Source: Nilaparvata lugens (taxonomy: Eukaryota; Arthropoda; Insecta; Hemiptera; Delphacidae). From it: 64,000 nucleotides of DNA. Both the position numbers and the translations under genes were made by a program. The stretch's first letter is position 1; each line of letters opens with the position of its first letter. Location: NCBI RefSeq assembly GCF_014356525.2, contig NC_052511.1, positions 51,017,068 to 51,081,067 of the forward strand. Reading direction: 5' to 3'. Below are positions 11,001 through 22,219 of this stretch, piece after piece. The notes under the pieces are model-generated. The model saw only the letters and a list, made by a program, of their open reading frames with translations. It was not told the DNA's origin and searched no databases.

Positions 11001-11047
11001 ATGTTAACGCAGACATGTTCATTATATTGGCAATTTCATGTCAACTC

Positions 11048-11146
11048 GTAGTGAGATTCATCTCAATCTGTCAGCATTGGTACAATGTGAAGCATTGATG
11101 TTATCTTATAAGGAATGCTGACAGTGAAAAGTGTATCTCGCTATAA
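11048..11146. mobile_element. Foldback MITE family S
   Basis: GTGAGATTCATCTCAATCTG at the left pairs with GACAGTGAAAAGTGTATCTCGC at the right; the centre reads GAAGCATTGATGTTATCTTA. Confidence 0.7.
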
Positions 11147-11509
11147 CCACAACAAACAGTGTGGACCCCATATAGGATCAAAGTGCTGATGTGTTTTTTC
11201 AAGGGTTTTGATACTGAAATTTAACCTTTCAATACCGTTCTTTGTTGTTAAATAACCTCTCCCTTATTCTGATACTTATCCTCTTCTATCATCAGATTTT
11301 CTTCAAAACCTATTGTAATTTAATGATTATTTTGATTTGTGAAAATATTTCTTGTATTTGGCAATGAATTCATTATTCATAAACTCATTCATTATTCTCC
11401 TGATGAATCTTCATATGATTGGGCCTAATAATATTGTTCTTTCTGGAATTTGTTAAATAATTAGCTATAATGCAATTGTTATTGTAAATTAGTGTATAGG
11501 TCAGAATGT
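11147..11509. other. No gene seen
   Basis: AT-rich unique-looking sequence with no long open frame and no recognised repeat. Confidence 0.45.
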
Positions 11510-11719
11510 ATTGCAACTTCATTCATCCGTTTATACATTAATTGTATAAAACACTCAATCATAATACAATTATGACATTGGAGGAAAAACTAGGCTGAGC
11601 CTGTACTTTTCTCTCACAAAATTTTGATAAAATATTAATGTTTTCCAAAAGTTACATGAATCATCATGGAAAGTTACATTGATCTCATCTAATCTCAGGT
11701 TTCCACTTCACATACTCTT

Positions 11720-11812
11720 CTGTCCACATTCTCTCTCTCACTCTCTCCCTCTTTCTCTCTCTCTCTCTCCTATCATCAGACCATATTTTCTCTCTCTCTC
11801 TGTCTCATTCTA
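11720..11812. repeat. (CT)n-rich tract
   Basis: Runs of CTCTCT broken by CCATATTTT. Simple sequence; the overlapping frame is not a gene. Confidence 0.85.
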
Positions 11813-11875
11813 TACAAACTCGTTTTCTGTCGGAATCGATATATTCAATCGCTGTCAGAAACACCAGGCCATGTC

Positions 11876-12375
11876 ATAGAAGAGAGAGTGAAAGAGAGCT
11901 ACAGAGTGACATATAAAAATGGGAGGTGAGTGAGAGAGAAAACGAAGCTGTGGCAGAGAAAGAGAGAACTAGTTTGAGAGAGTGATGGGAAGATAGAGAA
12001 GAGACTGATAATATGAGTTGGAAACAAGCAAAGAGGGAGAGAAAAAGAGAGAAGGTGAGAAAGAGAGAGTACTAGTTTGGGAGAGTGAGACAAGGTTAAA
12101 AAAAGGACTGATGATATAAGTGGGGAACAAAAACAGAAAGAGAGAGAAAGTTTAAAAGAATGAGAGAGTGAGAAGAGGGAAGAGACTGGTAGAAGGGGTG
12201 AAAAGAGGAATGTGAGAGGATGAGAGAGACAGAAAAACGTAACAATATATGAGTTTGAGAGAGAGAGAAAAATGAAACAGATAGCAGAAGTTGAAGAGAG
12301 ACAGAGCAAATAGGAGAGGAAATGATAGTCTAAAAGAGATTTAGAGAGAGATAGTGGGAGAAAGAGGATGACAAA
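11876..12375. repeat. GA-rich tract containing a roughly 104-bp tandem pair
   Basis: ACTAGTTTGAGAGAGTGATG with GACTGATAATATGAG near 11967 is echoed by TACTAGTTTGGGAGAGTGAG and GACTGATGATATAAG near 12070. The whole 500 bp is purine-rich on the plus strand, giving a long Ser/Leu/Phe minus-strand frame without domains. Confidence 0.7.
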
Positions 12376-13020
12376 CAGAAATATATAAATGGCACTGAAA
12401 TAACGACAGAAAATCAGTCACATGATATTGGCATTTGTGACAGCCCCCGGAGCAGTGGGGGGGAAAAGCAGGAATGCATACCATTCATGTGTGGTAGAGG
12501 GTTCTGGGGGGCGATGAGGGGATGATAATCTATGGTAAGAGGAAGAGGTCAATATGTGAAACGGAGGGACAATTTGATTATAGAATTGACAGAGAGAGAG
12601 CCAGTGAGAAGAATCCACTGAGAGATATTTCGGCCTACTCTCCATTCTATAAGTCAATATTCAGTTCATCAATGTTATACTCCATAGCAATCTTGATATT
12701 ATAATGATTGGATATTCATTCATCTACCACAAAAAGTGGATGATTTCGATATGTAGTCTATTGATGTTGCAGAAGTATCGATATAATAATAACAATTGGA
12801 CTCATCTATCTACCATCAATTTATCCGTGTTTTCGATGGATCCGTTCTTCTTCCCTGTATCCAAGTGTTCTAACGTTGAAAAGGGAAAGATTTATAATAA
12901 ATGTTCCTTCAGAAAAATGAGTCAGTGTGATCTACGTTATATCAACGCTGTGGAAATAATTAAGAACTGAAAATTGTGTGAAGTGAACAACTACAAGACT
13001 TAACCTATTTCTAACTATGT
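12376..13020. other. No gene recognised
   Basis: Short open frames (60-88 codons) exist but none has a domain or codon signal. GTGTTCTAACGTTGAAAAGG with AATGAGTCAGTGTGAT (12866-12935) is echoed at 14961-15012, so part is a diverged local repeat. Confidence 0.4.
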
Positions 13021-13021
13021 G

Positions 13022-13276
13022 TAACCTTATCTAAATTTGGGAGAGGAACAGCACAAGGTCACCTTATTTTTTCTCCCCATCATGTTGGTGATGTACTTAT
13101 TGTATCAATCAATAAATAATGGGCCATATGAATAAAGTTGAGCATTTATTTATTACATAACCTCTAGACGGTGTATTCCAAATTAAGGTTTAAAGCAGTT
13201 TTGGGCGAATGCCTGTTGTTTCTACCTGCATTGTATCTATTGTCTATGAATAAATGGATGAATGAATGAATTTGCT
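13022..13276 (+). repeat. Two adjacent LINE-type 3' tails (family T)
   Basis: The first (13022-13118) has AATTTGGGAGAGGAACAGC and ends ATCAATCAATAAATAATG. The second (13185-13276) has CAGTTTTGGGCGAATGCCTG and ends ATGGATGAATGAATGAAT. Both look like 5'-truncated retroelement ends. Confidence 0.5.
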
Positions 13277-13289
13277 TATACTTCTGAAA

Positions 13290-14860
13290 TATGGAGCATT
13301 TGCTTCATTTTCTATGAATAAACGTGAGCAAAACCTTTTGCTCATGCTCATCAAAAAAATAGTTTGAGCATTTGCTCAACTTTTGAAGCAAATGCTTCAA
13401 AGAAGGTGAGTCTAGTCTAGAGCAGCTTATCACCTTTTGCTCATAGTAAAATGGCTCAACTAATTCGTATGAGGAAGAGGAAAATATACCAGATACGATC
13501 ACAACCAATAGTTGAGAACTATGAAACTCTTTCTAGATTCAACCATGATACATATCACCATTATCCCTACAAAATAATAAATACAAAAGATAGCTAGCTA
13601 CCTGTTATAAAGATAGCCATCACAAAATAGGAAATAGGTATTTGAGAAGATGAAAGTGTAGACGATTATAAGAAGGCTATTGATATTATAAGAATATGCT
13701 GAAGATTATTATAGAGATGACATTTTTTCACGCTATTATTTCAAAATTCTAAACTCAACTAACCTAAAACACTATTCATAGATAATAGAAAACAGAGCAG
13801 ACGACGCAAATACAAGCGGTGCACCGTATTGGCATATTTAGCGCTTCCGTGAGCTATAGAAACAAACTAAGGCTACAAAAGCGAATCAGCAGATGAAAAT
13901 CTCTAAAATACGTGAGCATTTGCTCCAGAGTTCAGGAGCATAAGGTAAGAGTAAAAGGTGAAGCTTATTCATATAAAAATGAGCAAATGCTTTTTCCTCC
14001 ACCTACAGTCAAGAGTACTTACTTTACTCCCTGAAACATGATACTAAAGTGTCACTTTTTCGTTCTCGGTACTAAAAAACAGAAAAACTCCCTAGGGAGT
14101 AAAAGTGACTCCATTTAAATAACATGGGAAGCATCTCTATTCTAAAAACGTACATTTGGAATAGGTCAGAAGGTCTAAGCTCAGATGAGAAAGCATATAG
14201 AGTAGTCATTAAACCAACTAGATTCAATACCTCAACCAGACATTTGATCGATATATAAAATTTATGTTTGTATGCTGACATTATTATTACAAACTTCATA
14301 TCACTATACTAGAAAAAAATTATTTTTTTCTTTTAATCCATGTTATTCAAAATACCAGCCAACGAATATTACTTATTAACTAATCAAATTTGAAACGAGA
14401 ACTTCATCATAGCTGTAGTTGTGGCTGTCATTGTTGTTACAACTTTAGCCGACAGATAGTGCTGTCGGAGGAGAACTGTGATTACAAGCCAGCTGTTTCT
14501 GTTTACTTTTTAGATTATGTTGTAACACATTGCTTGGTCACATACGTTTTTAAAAATTATTTTATTTGCATTTTTATAAAAATTTTATTTGCATTTTTAT
14601 TTGCAGTTTTTATAAAAATGTAGGTGGAGGAAAAATGTTGTGTATATCACGAGTGAAAAATGTTTTTTCTCCCTCAGAAAAATTGTTGTCCTCGGCTTCG
14701 CCTCGGGCTTCAAACTTTTCCCTCAGGGAGAAAAAACAGCACTTTTCACTTTAGATATACAAATAACTATTGCTTCTACCTTTTGCTCATGAGCAAAACC
14801 TTATGCTCCATGCTCTTGCCTTGAGCATTTACTCTGGTTTTATTCATATATTTAAATCAT
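13290..14860. repeat. GAGCA/TGCTC-rich block, possible MITE cluster
   Basis: Short palindromes of the type GAGCAAATGCTC or GAGCAAAAGGT recur many times (13320-13445, 13910-13995, 14775-14840). They are flanked by TATGAATAAA at the left and TTTATTCATA at the right. The middle (13450-13900) is unique AT-rich DNA. I suspect several related foldback insertions; boundaries are uncertain. Confidence 0.4.
14640..14756. repeat. Foldback hairpin with GC-rich loop
   Basis: GTGTATATCACGAGTGAAAA and TTTTTTCTCCCTCAG pair with TGAGGGAGAAAAAACAGC and CTTTAGATATACA. The loop holds CTCGGCTTCGCCTCGGG, itself a small hairpin. It probably represents a MITE. Confidence 0.6.
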
Positions 14861-14870
14861 CTCAAAACTA

Positions 14871-15105
14871 TTTGTAACCTAAATACCAACCTAGAGAAAG
14901 AAAGAATGTATACTTTTCACATAGGCTGGAAAAGGAAAACCTTGAATAAGATAAACTAGTGTTCTAACGCTAAAAAAGGAAAGTAGTTTCGGGGAATGAG
15001 TCAGTGTGATATTTCTATAGTATCTGCAACCTGGATACCCTAGAGAACAGAGAAAAATATACACTCTTCACACAGGTTGGAAAAATACACCAAATGATGT
15101 TTTTG
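14871..15105. repeat. Diverged tandem repeat, period about 155 bp
   Basis: TATACTTTTCACATAGGCTGGAAAA near 14910 is matched by TACACTCTTCACACAGGTTGGAAAA near 15060, and TGTAACCTAAATACC by TGCAACCTGGATACC. Confidence 0.5.
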
Positions 15106-15510
15106 TAGGATTATGAACGAATTCCTCACACCACACGACAACGAATATTATTCCAAAAGAAACAGTTCGCTTTCAGCGTTCATTCTTCAACTGATTGCTG
15201 AGTGGTAAAGTGAGCAACATAGAGAAAGAGAGTGTGAGAAAGGAAGAGGGAGAGAGAGAAAGAGTGAGTGAAAGAGAGGGTGTGTGAGAGAGAAACAGTG
15301 AATCAGCAGTCAGCGCTCAAAAGCACTCGTAACGAACTCCTAATCAGCTGTTCAAACATCCAACGGTTGCTGGGCACAAATTCAAATTTTCCGCCCTTTC
15401 CCCGAGCGCGGGAAATTCAAAAGACATGCCAACTCTTTCAGGCATCATTGCTGTAATGCCTATCAGCTACCGCTCTTTTCTGTAAAGTCTGTAAAGTATG
15501 TAAATCTCAC

Positions 15511-15772
15511 CCAAAGCCAGCTCTCTACACAAAAGTGGTGTCAGTCTTTTGAAAAGGTGGTCTACTTTGGAATTATTTTGTTTCCTAACGAGTTCCTCAT
15601 CGTCATTGATGGGTAGGAAGTTGGGTTGGAATGGATTTGAAACGGTTGTAGTAGTGAAATGAATTGGAAGGCCATTTTTGTTCATTATGACGTCACCTCG
15701 CCCAGATGGGACACTGCCATACAAGGTGTGGCTGAACTGGTTAAACAGTTTGCCTCGATCAGTTTGGATTAG
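15511..15772 (-). CDS. Candidate internal exon of an unidentified host gene
   Basis: This minus-strand segment is open for 87 codons. It is bounded by an acceptor-like TATCACAG before position 15772 and a donor-like GG|GTGAGATT after 15511, giving phase 0 at its start and phase 1 at its end. The peptide is compositionally normal, unlike the low-complexity frames elsewhere. It includes GRGDVIMNKNGLPIHF and INDDEELVRKQNNSK. I recognise no family, signal peptide or membrane segment. The longer open frame (to 15817) begins inside the adjacent MITE, so its apparent start methionine is not credible. If the MITE at 15781-15947 is mentally removed, the acceptor has a better pyrimidine tract (GTAACTCTATCACAG). 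It could still be a chance open frame. Confidence 0.35.
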
Positions 15773-15780
15773 CTGTGATA

Positions 15781-15947
15781 AGGTGCGTACAGATTTACGC
15801 GCCGCGAACATGAGCAATTCACTTTTAATCAGCTGACTATATCTGTATTTTTACAGAAACGGTGAGAAACAGATATGTATAAAGCTTGGCATCAGCTGAT
15901 TAAAAGTGAATTGCTCATGTTTGCGGCGCGTAAATCTGTACGCACCT
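15781..15947. mobile_element. Palindromic MITE family D, copy 1
   Basis: The 167-bp element is almost a perfect foldback: AGGTGCGTACAGATTTACGCG and GAGCAATTCACTTTTAATCAGCTGA are mirrored on the right arm. It is flanked by ATA on both sides (15778-15780 and 15948-15950), a possible 3-bp target duplication. A second copy lies at 22055-22219. Confidence 0.85.
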
Positions 15948-16041
15948 ATAGAGTTACAATTTAGCCAGTAGTCAATTTTTGTTCATAATTAAGCCTCATT
16001 TCAGCAGTGAACACTATTGGAGCCTCCATCATTATTGAAGC

Positions 16042-16140
16042 ACTGTGATACATAATCTGTGATAATCTGTGATAATCTGTGATAATCTGTGATATTCTTT
16101 GATAATGTGTGATTATCACATGTGATAATCTGTGATAATC
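16042..16140. repeat. 10-bp tandem repeat (TCTGTGATAA)n
   Basis: About nine units, the middle ones altered (GATATTCTTTG, GATTATCACATG). Simple tandem repeat. Confidence 0.85.
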
Positions 16141-16576
16141 AAGGTAAATGGAGTTTGGTTTCAGATGCTTCGTTTTTTAGATCAAATATCTATAATATAT
16201 CAGAGGATAAAATAAGTTTAGAAAGAGATCTAGCCACCTTGCACGTCATTCTCCGAAATAAACAGCACGACTTCGAGCCCATAACTTAATTGACCGTTTT
16301 TAGCTATTGGAGACATAAATAAGCTCTTTTTGACGACTCTGCAACGAAATCATGTGTCTAATTGGGCGTTTTTAGTTTTATGGGAGCTTTAGTTTACATT
16401 GACATCTGTGCAACGAAAAGTGGAGTTATGGCTTCATAAATAAGTTAAATGCCTGATTTTGAATTTATGTGACGACTCTGCAACCGGGAAAAAATATGAT
16501 GAAATACAGATAAATAAGGTGAAGACAGAAATGATGGTCTGCTCAGAAGCCCCAGAAAATGTATCCATCTAAATGT

Positions 16577-16577
<1 letters not shown>
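16141..16577. other. No gene; weak internal repeats
   Basis: GACGACTCTGCAACG occurs near 16335 and 16470 and CGTTTTTAG near 16295 and 16365, suggesting an old repeat. There is no coding signal. Confidence 0.4.
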
Positions 16578-16644
<67 letters not shown>

Positions 16645-17816
16645 TATATAAGCGAAATGGCACTCACTCACTGACTGACTGATTGACTGTCTCACTCACT
16701 CACTCGCAGAACTAAAAATCTACCGGACCAAAAACGTTCAAATTTGGTAGGTATGTTCAGTTGGCCCTTTAGAGGCGCACTAAGAAATCTTTTGGCGATA
16801 TTTTAACTCTAGGGTGGCTTTTAAGGGTTTAAAGTTCGTCTTTTAGCATTTATATTCTTCTTATTCCAATATCTTGAAATTATAATTGAAATGTCCATAC
16901 CATATGTTAATATAGAAGTATAATCTAGGGAGAGTACCTCTTCGAAACAGTTGTTAACTGGTAACTAAATTAAAAATGTTGTCAGGTTGGCATCAAGTTG
17001 AGTTGACTTTGTTAGGTTGGCACCAAGTTGAAGATTGAAATGCATTTATCCAGGACCTCCTAAATACCAATTTATCCAGTACCTCCTAAATACCTATTCA
17101 GGAGGTCCTGATTTATCGCAGAAAAATTGATTGGGTACTGCTACTTCAATCAGAGCTATTCCTGGGAATATTATATTACTAGCTGTCAGGCTCGCTTCGC
17201 TCGCCATATCCGTTTAGCCAGACGTTTAGTCTGGACCCCCGACTGGATCGTCCTAACATATGATAAAAATATGACATAACATTTCAAATTTGGTAGGTGT
17301 GTTCAGTTGGCCCTTTAGAGGCGCAATAGGAACGGATTTGGAAAAAATTCCGAAGATACGCCCAAAATCTGCGTTTTCTCAGCTTTATCAAGAACAAATA
17401 AACAGAAAATGTTCAAATTTACTACAGAAGCACAGCTGGGGAGCAAGAATGTTGTGTTAGAAGGAATTCGAAATAACGCCAAAGATACGCCCAAAATTAG
17501 CGTTTTCTCAGCTTTTCTGCGTTACCTCACCTTTTTCAATAAATTGATGGAAATATATTAAAAAAAATTCAGTACACAGGTTTAGCTGAAGTGGAAGAAT
17601 TTCGTTCGCCAAAGATACGCCGATGTAGTAACAGGTGTTTTTCGAGATCAAATTGACATAATACGTTCAGATTCGGTACAGAGGTTCCGCTGAGGTCTAC
17701 ATGCAGGCGAGCGAGGCGAGCCCGCTTATCTCATTTTTGGACGATCCAGTCAGGGGTCCAGGCTCGGAGCCCCCTGGCTAGACGGATATGGCGAGCGAAG
17801 CGAGCCTGACGGCTAG
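16578..17816 (-). mobile_element. Element A, full copy in inverted orientation
   Basis: A (TA)n tract (16578-16650) is followed by CACTCACTCACTGACTGACT, then GGCCCTTTAGAGGCGCA and the foldback core 17179-17816. The order mirrors 4130-5355, defining both ends of a roughly 1.24-kb unit. Sequence drift from the 4.1-kb copy shows independent insertions and not a local inversion. Confidence 0.7.
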
Positions 17817-18183
17817 TTGAATCATATAATCACGCTCTGGAACCAGTTGAAATGTTCTAATATCTTTGAAGCATTATATCAGAAGATGGAAAAGATGAAC
17901 TGGATATAGGAAGATATCATCTGCATTCAAATCCCCAACTTTCATCATGGAGAATATGAAAGAAACAACTCCTAAACTATGTCACCTGAATTCATATCCC
18001 AACTTTCCTTCCGATTGAGACTCCATTAATTAATAAATCACACCGGAAACACTAATTCTTCCAGACGAATTTCAGCGCACAATAATTAGCAACTCTCAAA
18101 CAAAAGCAGTGTCAAGTTAATCGGGAAGTGTTGAGACAATACAATAATTTGAATGCGTGAGAAAGGCAACACTGAACTCCCTA
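17817..18183. other. No gene seen
   Basis: AT-rich, unique-looking sequence. No open frame or repeat was recognised. Confidence 0.4.
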
Positions 18184-18378
18184 CTAGATTCACTTTTAAA
18201 TGTCAGCGTAGGTTGTATCGGGAGCAATTAACAAACCCATAAGGAGTTCTGACAGTTGAGAGTGACTCTGAACTAGATTCACCCAACCGAAATTCACTTT
18301 CAGGTGTCAGAACTGGTTGCACGGGAAGCAATTATCATATCCATAAGAAGTACTGACAGTTGAGAGTGAATTTCTCAA
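18184..18378. mobile_element. Two diverged family S MITEs in tandem
   Basis: TAGATTCACTTTTAAATGTC ... TCTGACAGTTGAGAGTGA is followed by AAATTCACTTTCAGGTGTC ... ACTGACAGTTGAGAGTGA. The two resemble each other (both have GGGAGCAATTA / GGGAAGCAATTA) more than other copies, suggesting local duplication. Confidence 0.6.
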
Positions 18379-18680
18379 CTACTTGGCGAGGCCAGAAGTT
18401 TGAACTAATTGAGAAACTTCGTCACTGCAAGGTGCAACACAAAAACACGTCAACGCGGGACGAGTTTTTTGCTTCATTTGCATTCATTATCTGCCCGCTT
18501 TTCACACGACGTGCTAATGAGCAGAGACAACAAACTGTTTCTGTCCCAATTGTGATGAAAACTTTTTGAGATCGAGGGAAATAACTTGTTGAAATTCAGA
18601 GACATAATTTGTTAAGATTGACAGGAATAACTTGGTGAGAATGAGATAAATATGATGGTTTGAGCCACATTATTTTCAAC

Positions 18681-18712
18681 TAGCAGGTAACCCGTGCTTC
18701 GCAAGGGTCTAC
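18681..18712. repeat. GC-rich hairpin end motif
   Basis: AGGTAACCCGTGCTTCGCAAGGGT forms a short hairpin around GCTTCGC. It resembles the hairpin ends of elements A, F and H. Possibly a solo terminus. Confidence 0.35.
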
Positions 18713-18789
18713 CGAATACTCCTTGACAACAATTATTTTTTATCTATTTATTATGTTAGCAGAAACAATACAATGATCGGAAAAGAAAA

Positions 18790-19612
18790 AATCTGGTGTG
18801 GCGCACTCACACAACTTTCCTTGCCGTTATGAAAATTTATCACCTGACGCTAGTGTTCCCGCGCATCTCAAGTCTACTATTCAAAGATTTGAGCCAGCTG
18901 GTGACAGGGCAATCCCGCTGGAGACACACGAGGTCTGCTATCTCTTCATAGTGAATCATTTAATAGAATCAACAGTTGCCAACAGTTTGCAATTGAATAA
19001 TCACATTTTCTCGAATTTCGAGCTCATATTTAATTCTAGGTGAACATGTTACTGGGCATTAATTGTAGAGATTCTCATGCTCAATCTTTTCCACTCGAAA
19101 TTTTTCGTTTAAATTTTATCTTAAGCCTGATAATTGAGAATCTAAAATCGAACTGTGCATAGATGAGGCGAGGCTTCTGAAATTTTTACAGATATGCGAC
19201 TTATGACAGTTGATAGAGCTTATCGATGACTATTTTAGGTATAACTTTAATCAAAATCATTGGAGCCGATTTCGAGAAAATCACAAAAAACCCTGTTTTT
19301 GACAACATTTCTGTCATTTTAGCCGCCATCTTGAATAGCATTTGATCGAAATTGTTCGTGTCAAATCCTTATATCGTAAGGACCTTAAGTTATAAATTTC
19401 AAGTCATTCCGTTAATTGGGGAGATGAGATATCGTGTACACAGACGCACATACACTCATACACACACACACACATACAGACCAATACCCAAAAAACCACT
19501 TTTCTGGACTCAGGGGACCTTGAAACGTATAGAAATTTAGAAATTGAGGTACCTTAATTTTTTTCGGAAAGCAATACTTTCCTTACCTATGGTGATAGGG
19601 CAAGGAAAGTAA
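18790..19612 (+). mobile_element. Element G, copy 1
   Basis: It begins ATCTGGTGTGGCGCACTCAC with ACAACTTTCCTTGC and ends with a hairpin, ACTTTCCTTACC ... AGGGCAAGGAAAGT. Start and end are shared with 53885-54638. Inside are GAGCCGATTTCGAGAAAATC, GGACCTTAAGTT and a (CA)n run near 19457. It is non-coding; the 81-codon frame is not conserved between copies. The 3' hairpin is Helitron-like. Confidence 0.6.
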
Positions 19613-20142
19613 AAACAGGCTATTGACCAAAACTTCTTCAATTTCCTTATTCAGTTTCAAATTGTCCAAATATTAAACATAGGTTGTGTCCATTTTAATT
19701 TCTATCCCAAATCACAATCTGAAAATATAGATTAGAATGAAACAAAAAATTTCAATCTTGGATAGATTGATAATAAAACTTTCGTGAATACATCACAACT
19801 AATAACAATTTCGAATTTAATTGTGTTGCTGGAAAGCCGAAAACTCATTTGAACACTTAATAAGTTCAATAATATTTATTTAGAAGGGAAGTTTTTAGCT
19901 AATTTGAGCTTATTGAGTTGATTGATAGTTTATTTACAAACAATACCTATTCTCATCAAGTACCTACTGTGATTATTTCTTGAGATATTGATCGAACTTG
20001 AGAAAAGTTGAGCTACTTAGTCTCACGGCATCAAGTTATCGTTACTTGTTGGGGATCAATGTGAATAGGTTAGTGAGAAATAAGTTAAGATTGCCTACAG
20101 ATGGAAAACACTGAGATATTGCGATTATTCGAATGCTAATTA
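19613..20142. other. No gene seen
   Basis: AT-rich unique-looking DNA. Confidence 0.4.
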
Positions 20143-20465
20143 ATCAATTATTATTATTAAACGAAAATCCAAATTAAATGCTGTAATTCACCCCGAAGAC
20201 CTCTGCTACTGAAAATACTGACAACAGGGTAAAATTAGCGCTGCTATCCGGAGATTGTCGGTTTGGTGTGAGGGTAAGCATTCCTGACCGGCAATAAGGA
20301 GGTACTGGGTTTGAATCCCCGGCTGACAAATAATTTTTTAATAGTAGCGCTCATCGAATTTCCATCTAGCTGTTTACCTTGTTGTCAACATTTGCAGTAC
20401 GGTAGCAGAAGTCTTCGGGGTAAATAACAGCATTCAATTTGGATTTTCGTTCAATAATAATAAGT
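20143..20465 (+). repeat. SINE family 1 with inverted second tail
   Basis: The plus-strand head (GTTTGGTGTGAGGGTAAGC, B box GGGTTTGAATCCCCGG near 20306) is followed by the family tail to 20465. A second tail, in opposite orientation, lies directly upstream (20150-20232, CCCCGAAGACCTCTGCTACT). The structure is therefore tail-head-tail, a potential stem of about 80 bp around the tRNA-like head. Confidence 0.75.
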
Positions 20466-20967
20466 TAAGAAATATTGGGTTTTTACTAATCAATGCCATT
20501 TTTGTTTCATAAGGTTTTGGGAAGGGAACATTAGTTTAAGCTACCTAAAGGTTCAAGTTTAGTGTAGGGATTAGGTTTTACTTTTAAATGGAAATAATGA
20601 TGTTAGTATTAGCAATATTAGATCAGCTGAGCTTTAGTGTTTACGAGTTTGTGTTGCTTGAATGGTTCAAAATTTTCTTAAATAACTCAATATTATTCGT
20701 TACAAGTGGAAATTGTGTGTAATATTTCTAATTACTTTATTAATTCAAGCCATCTAAATTCAAAATTTATAGTTTTCATTTTTTTTGGGCTGAAATTTTA
20801 TCAAAATTGTACACGTGAAATTCTTACCTTATTTCGTACTTTTTCACCTATAAATTTGGAAGAAAAATACAGGACAAGGACACAAGGACTATCTTATTAT
20901 TTCATCTTTCAATGTTATTACATTAGTGACATTTGCATTGTAAATAAATAAATGAATAAAATGAAAA
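20466..20967. other. No gene seen
   Basis: AT-rich; an 81-codon frame at 20706-20951 shows no domain or conserved context. Confidence 0.4.
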
Positions 20968-21216
20968 TTTGATTCAAATAGATTGATAGATATCCTCTGG
21001 CGACTTTCACTCCATCAAGATCTCAGTCGATCAAGAATCAGCACGGGTAGACAACTTCAGTGTCCACTAGACTTCATGAACGCAACAGGAACTTGATGAA
21101 CTGAAAACTGGACGTACTGAAGTTGTCTACCGTGGCTGAGTCTTTATTATTGATCAACTAAGATTTTAATGAAGTGAATGTCACCGGAGGATAACTTCAA
21201 TTAGATCTATTTCAAT
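20968..21216. mobile_element. Foldback MITE with arms of about 100 bp
   Basis: The left arm ATAGATTGATAGATATCCTC, GATCTCAGTCGATCAAGAAT and GGTAGACAACTTCAGT is mirrored by ACTGAAGTTGTCTACC, ATTGATCAACTAAGATTTTA and GAGGATAACTTCAATTAG. Mismatches are spread over the arms, so it is not recent. Confidence 0.8.
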
Positions 21217-21480
21217 CACTGATACTAGTAGTTCTGTGAACAGTAGACCTCGCGCAGTTATAAACCACAACCTCTCTAATACTGTCCATCAGAGTGAATT
21301 ATGTCCTGTCCTGACGTGTCGGCGAGATATCAATGTGTAAACAACTAATGGCTGTTTGGGTTGTTGTATCGACAATAATTATTATTAATATTAATTATAA
21401 TTATTAACTTGCTGTAAACAACTATGGTACTATCATGAAAAGCTTACCGAGTTGAAAGCAGAGAAAAGTCGGGAGAAATT

Positions 21481-21634
21481 AATAACCTACTTCGAGTTAT
21501 CAATATTGCATTCCTCATTGATTGCAATTGATAATCCACACAACAGATGATTTTTCACTCAGTCAGCTGTTGTGTGGACTATTAATTGCAAGCAATGAGG
21601 CATGCAATATTTATAACTCGAAGTGGCTTATTAT
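21481..21634. mobile_element. Foldback MITE, 154 bp
   Basis: AATAACCTACTTCGAGTTAT, GCATTCCTCATTGATTGCAA and CCACACAACAG on the left are mirrored on the right (CTGTTGTGTGG, TTGCAAGCAATGAGGCATGC, ATAACTCGAAGTGGCTTATT). Confidence 0.8.
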
Positions 21635-22054
21635 TTTCATACATTGAGATATTAATTGCATGCGTCATTGCATCCATTCGGCAGCTGATTTATCAATGAT
21701 GAATAATTCTAAAGTCTGATTTTTACGGTAATATTGGCGTTCGAAGGAGACTCCTTTTCCTTTTGTATTATCCTTAAAATGTAAAATTTCGTAAAACCTT
21801 CTGTATACGTCGACGCGAAATTAAAAAAGGAACATATCTGTGAAATTTCATGAAAATCTATTGGTGTGTTTCGCTGTAAATGCGGAACATATAAACAAAA
21901 ATATAAACATAAAGAGAAATGCAAAACCGTCGACTTGAATCTCAAGGTGCGTAGAGTTTTATAAGTATAGATTATCTCAAATACAAGACTATGGCAATTT
22001 TATTTCGACCATTACTCTTACTAAACAACATATAATAACACAAGTCATCTAATA

Positions 22055-22219
22055 AGGTGCGTACAGATTTACGCGCTGCGAACATGAGCAATTCACTTTT
22101 ATTCAGCTGATGTCAAGCTTCTTATATCTGTATCTTACCGTTTCTGTAAAAATACAGATATAATCAGCTGATTAAAAGTGAATTGCTCATGTTCGCGGCG
22201 CGTATATCTGTACGCACCT
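22055..22219. mobile_element. Palindromic MITE family D, copy 2
   Basis: Nearly identical to 15781-15947, with arms AGGTGCGTACAGATTTACGC and GAGCAATTCACTTTTATTCA. It splits the last roughly 25 bp of element H from its body. Confidence 0.85.

Noticed and set aside
15773..15817. Start codon for a 116-codon minus-strand protein
   Set aside because: The first residues are encoded by the end of a MITE; the exon interpretation (15511-15772) is preferred.
16042..16140. CRISPR-like array
   Set aside because: Repeats are 10 bp with no spacers; it is a simple tandem repeat in eukaryotic DNA.
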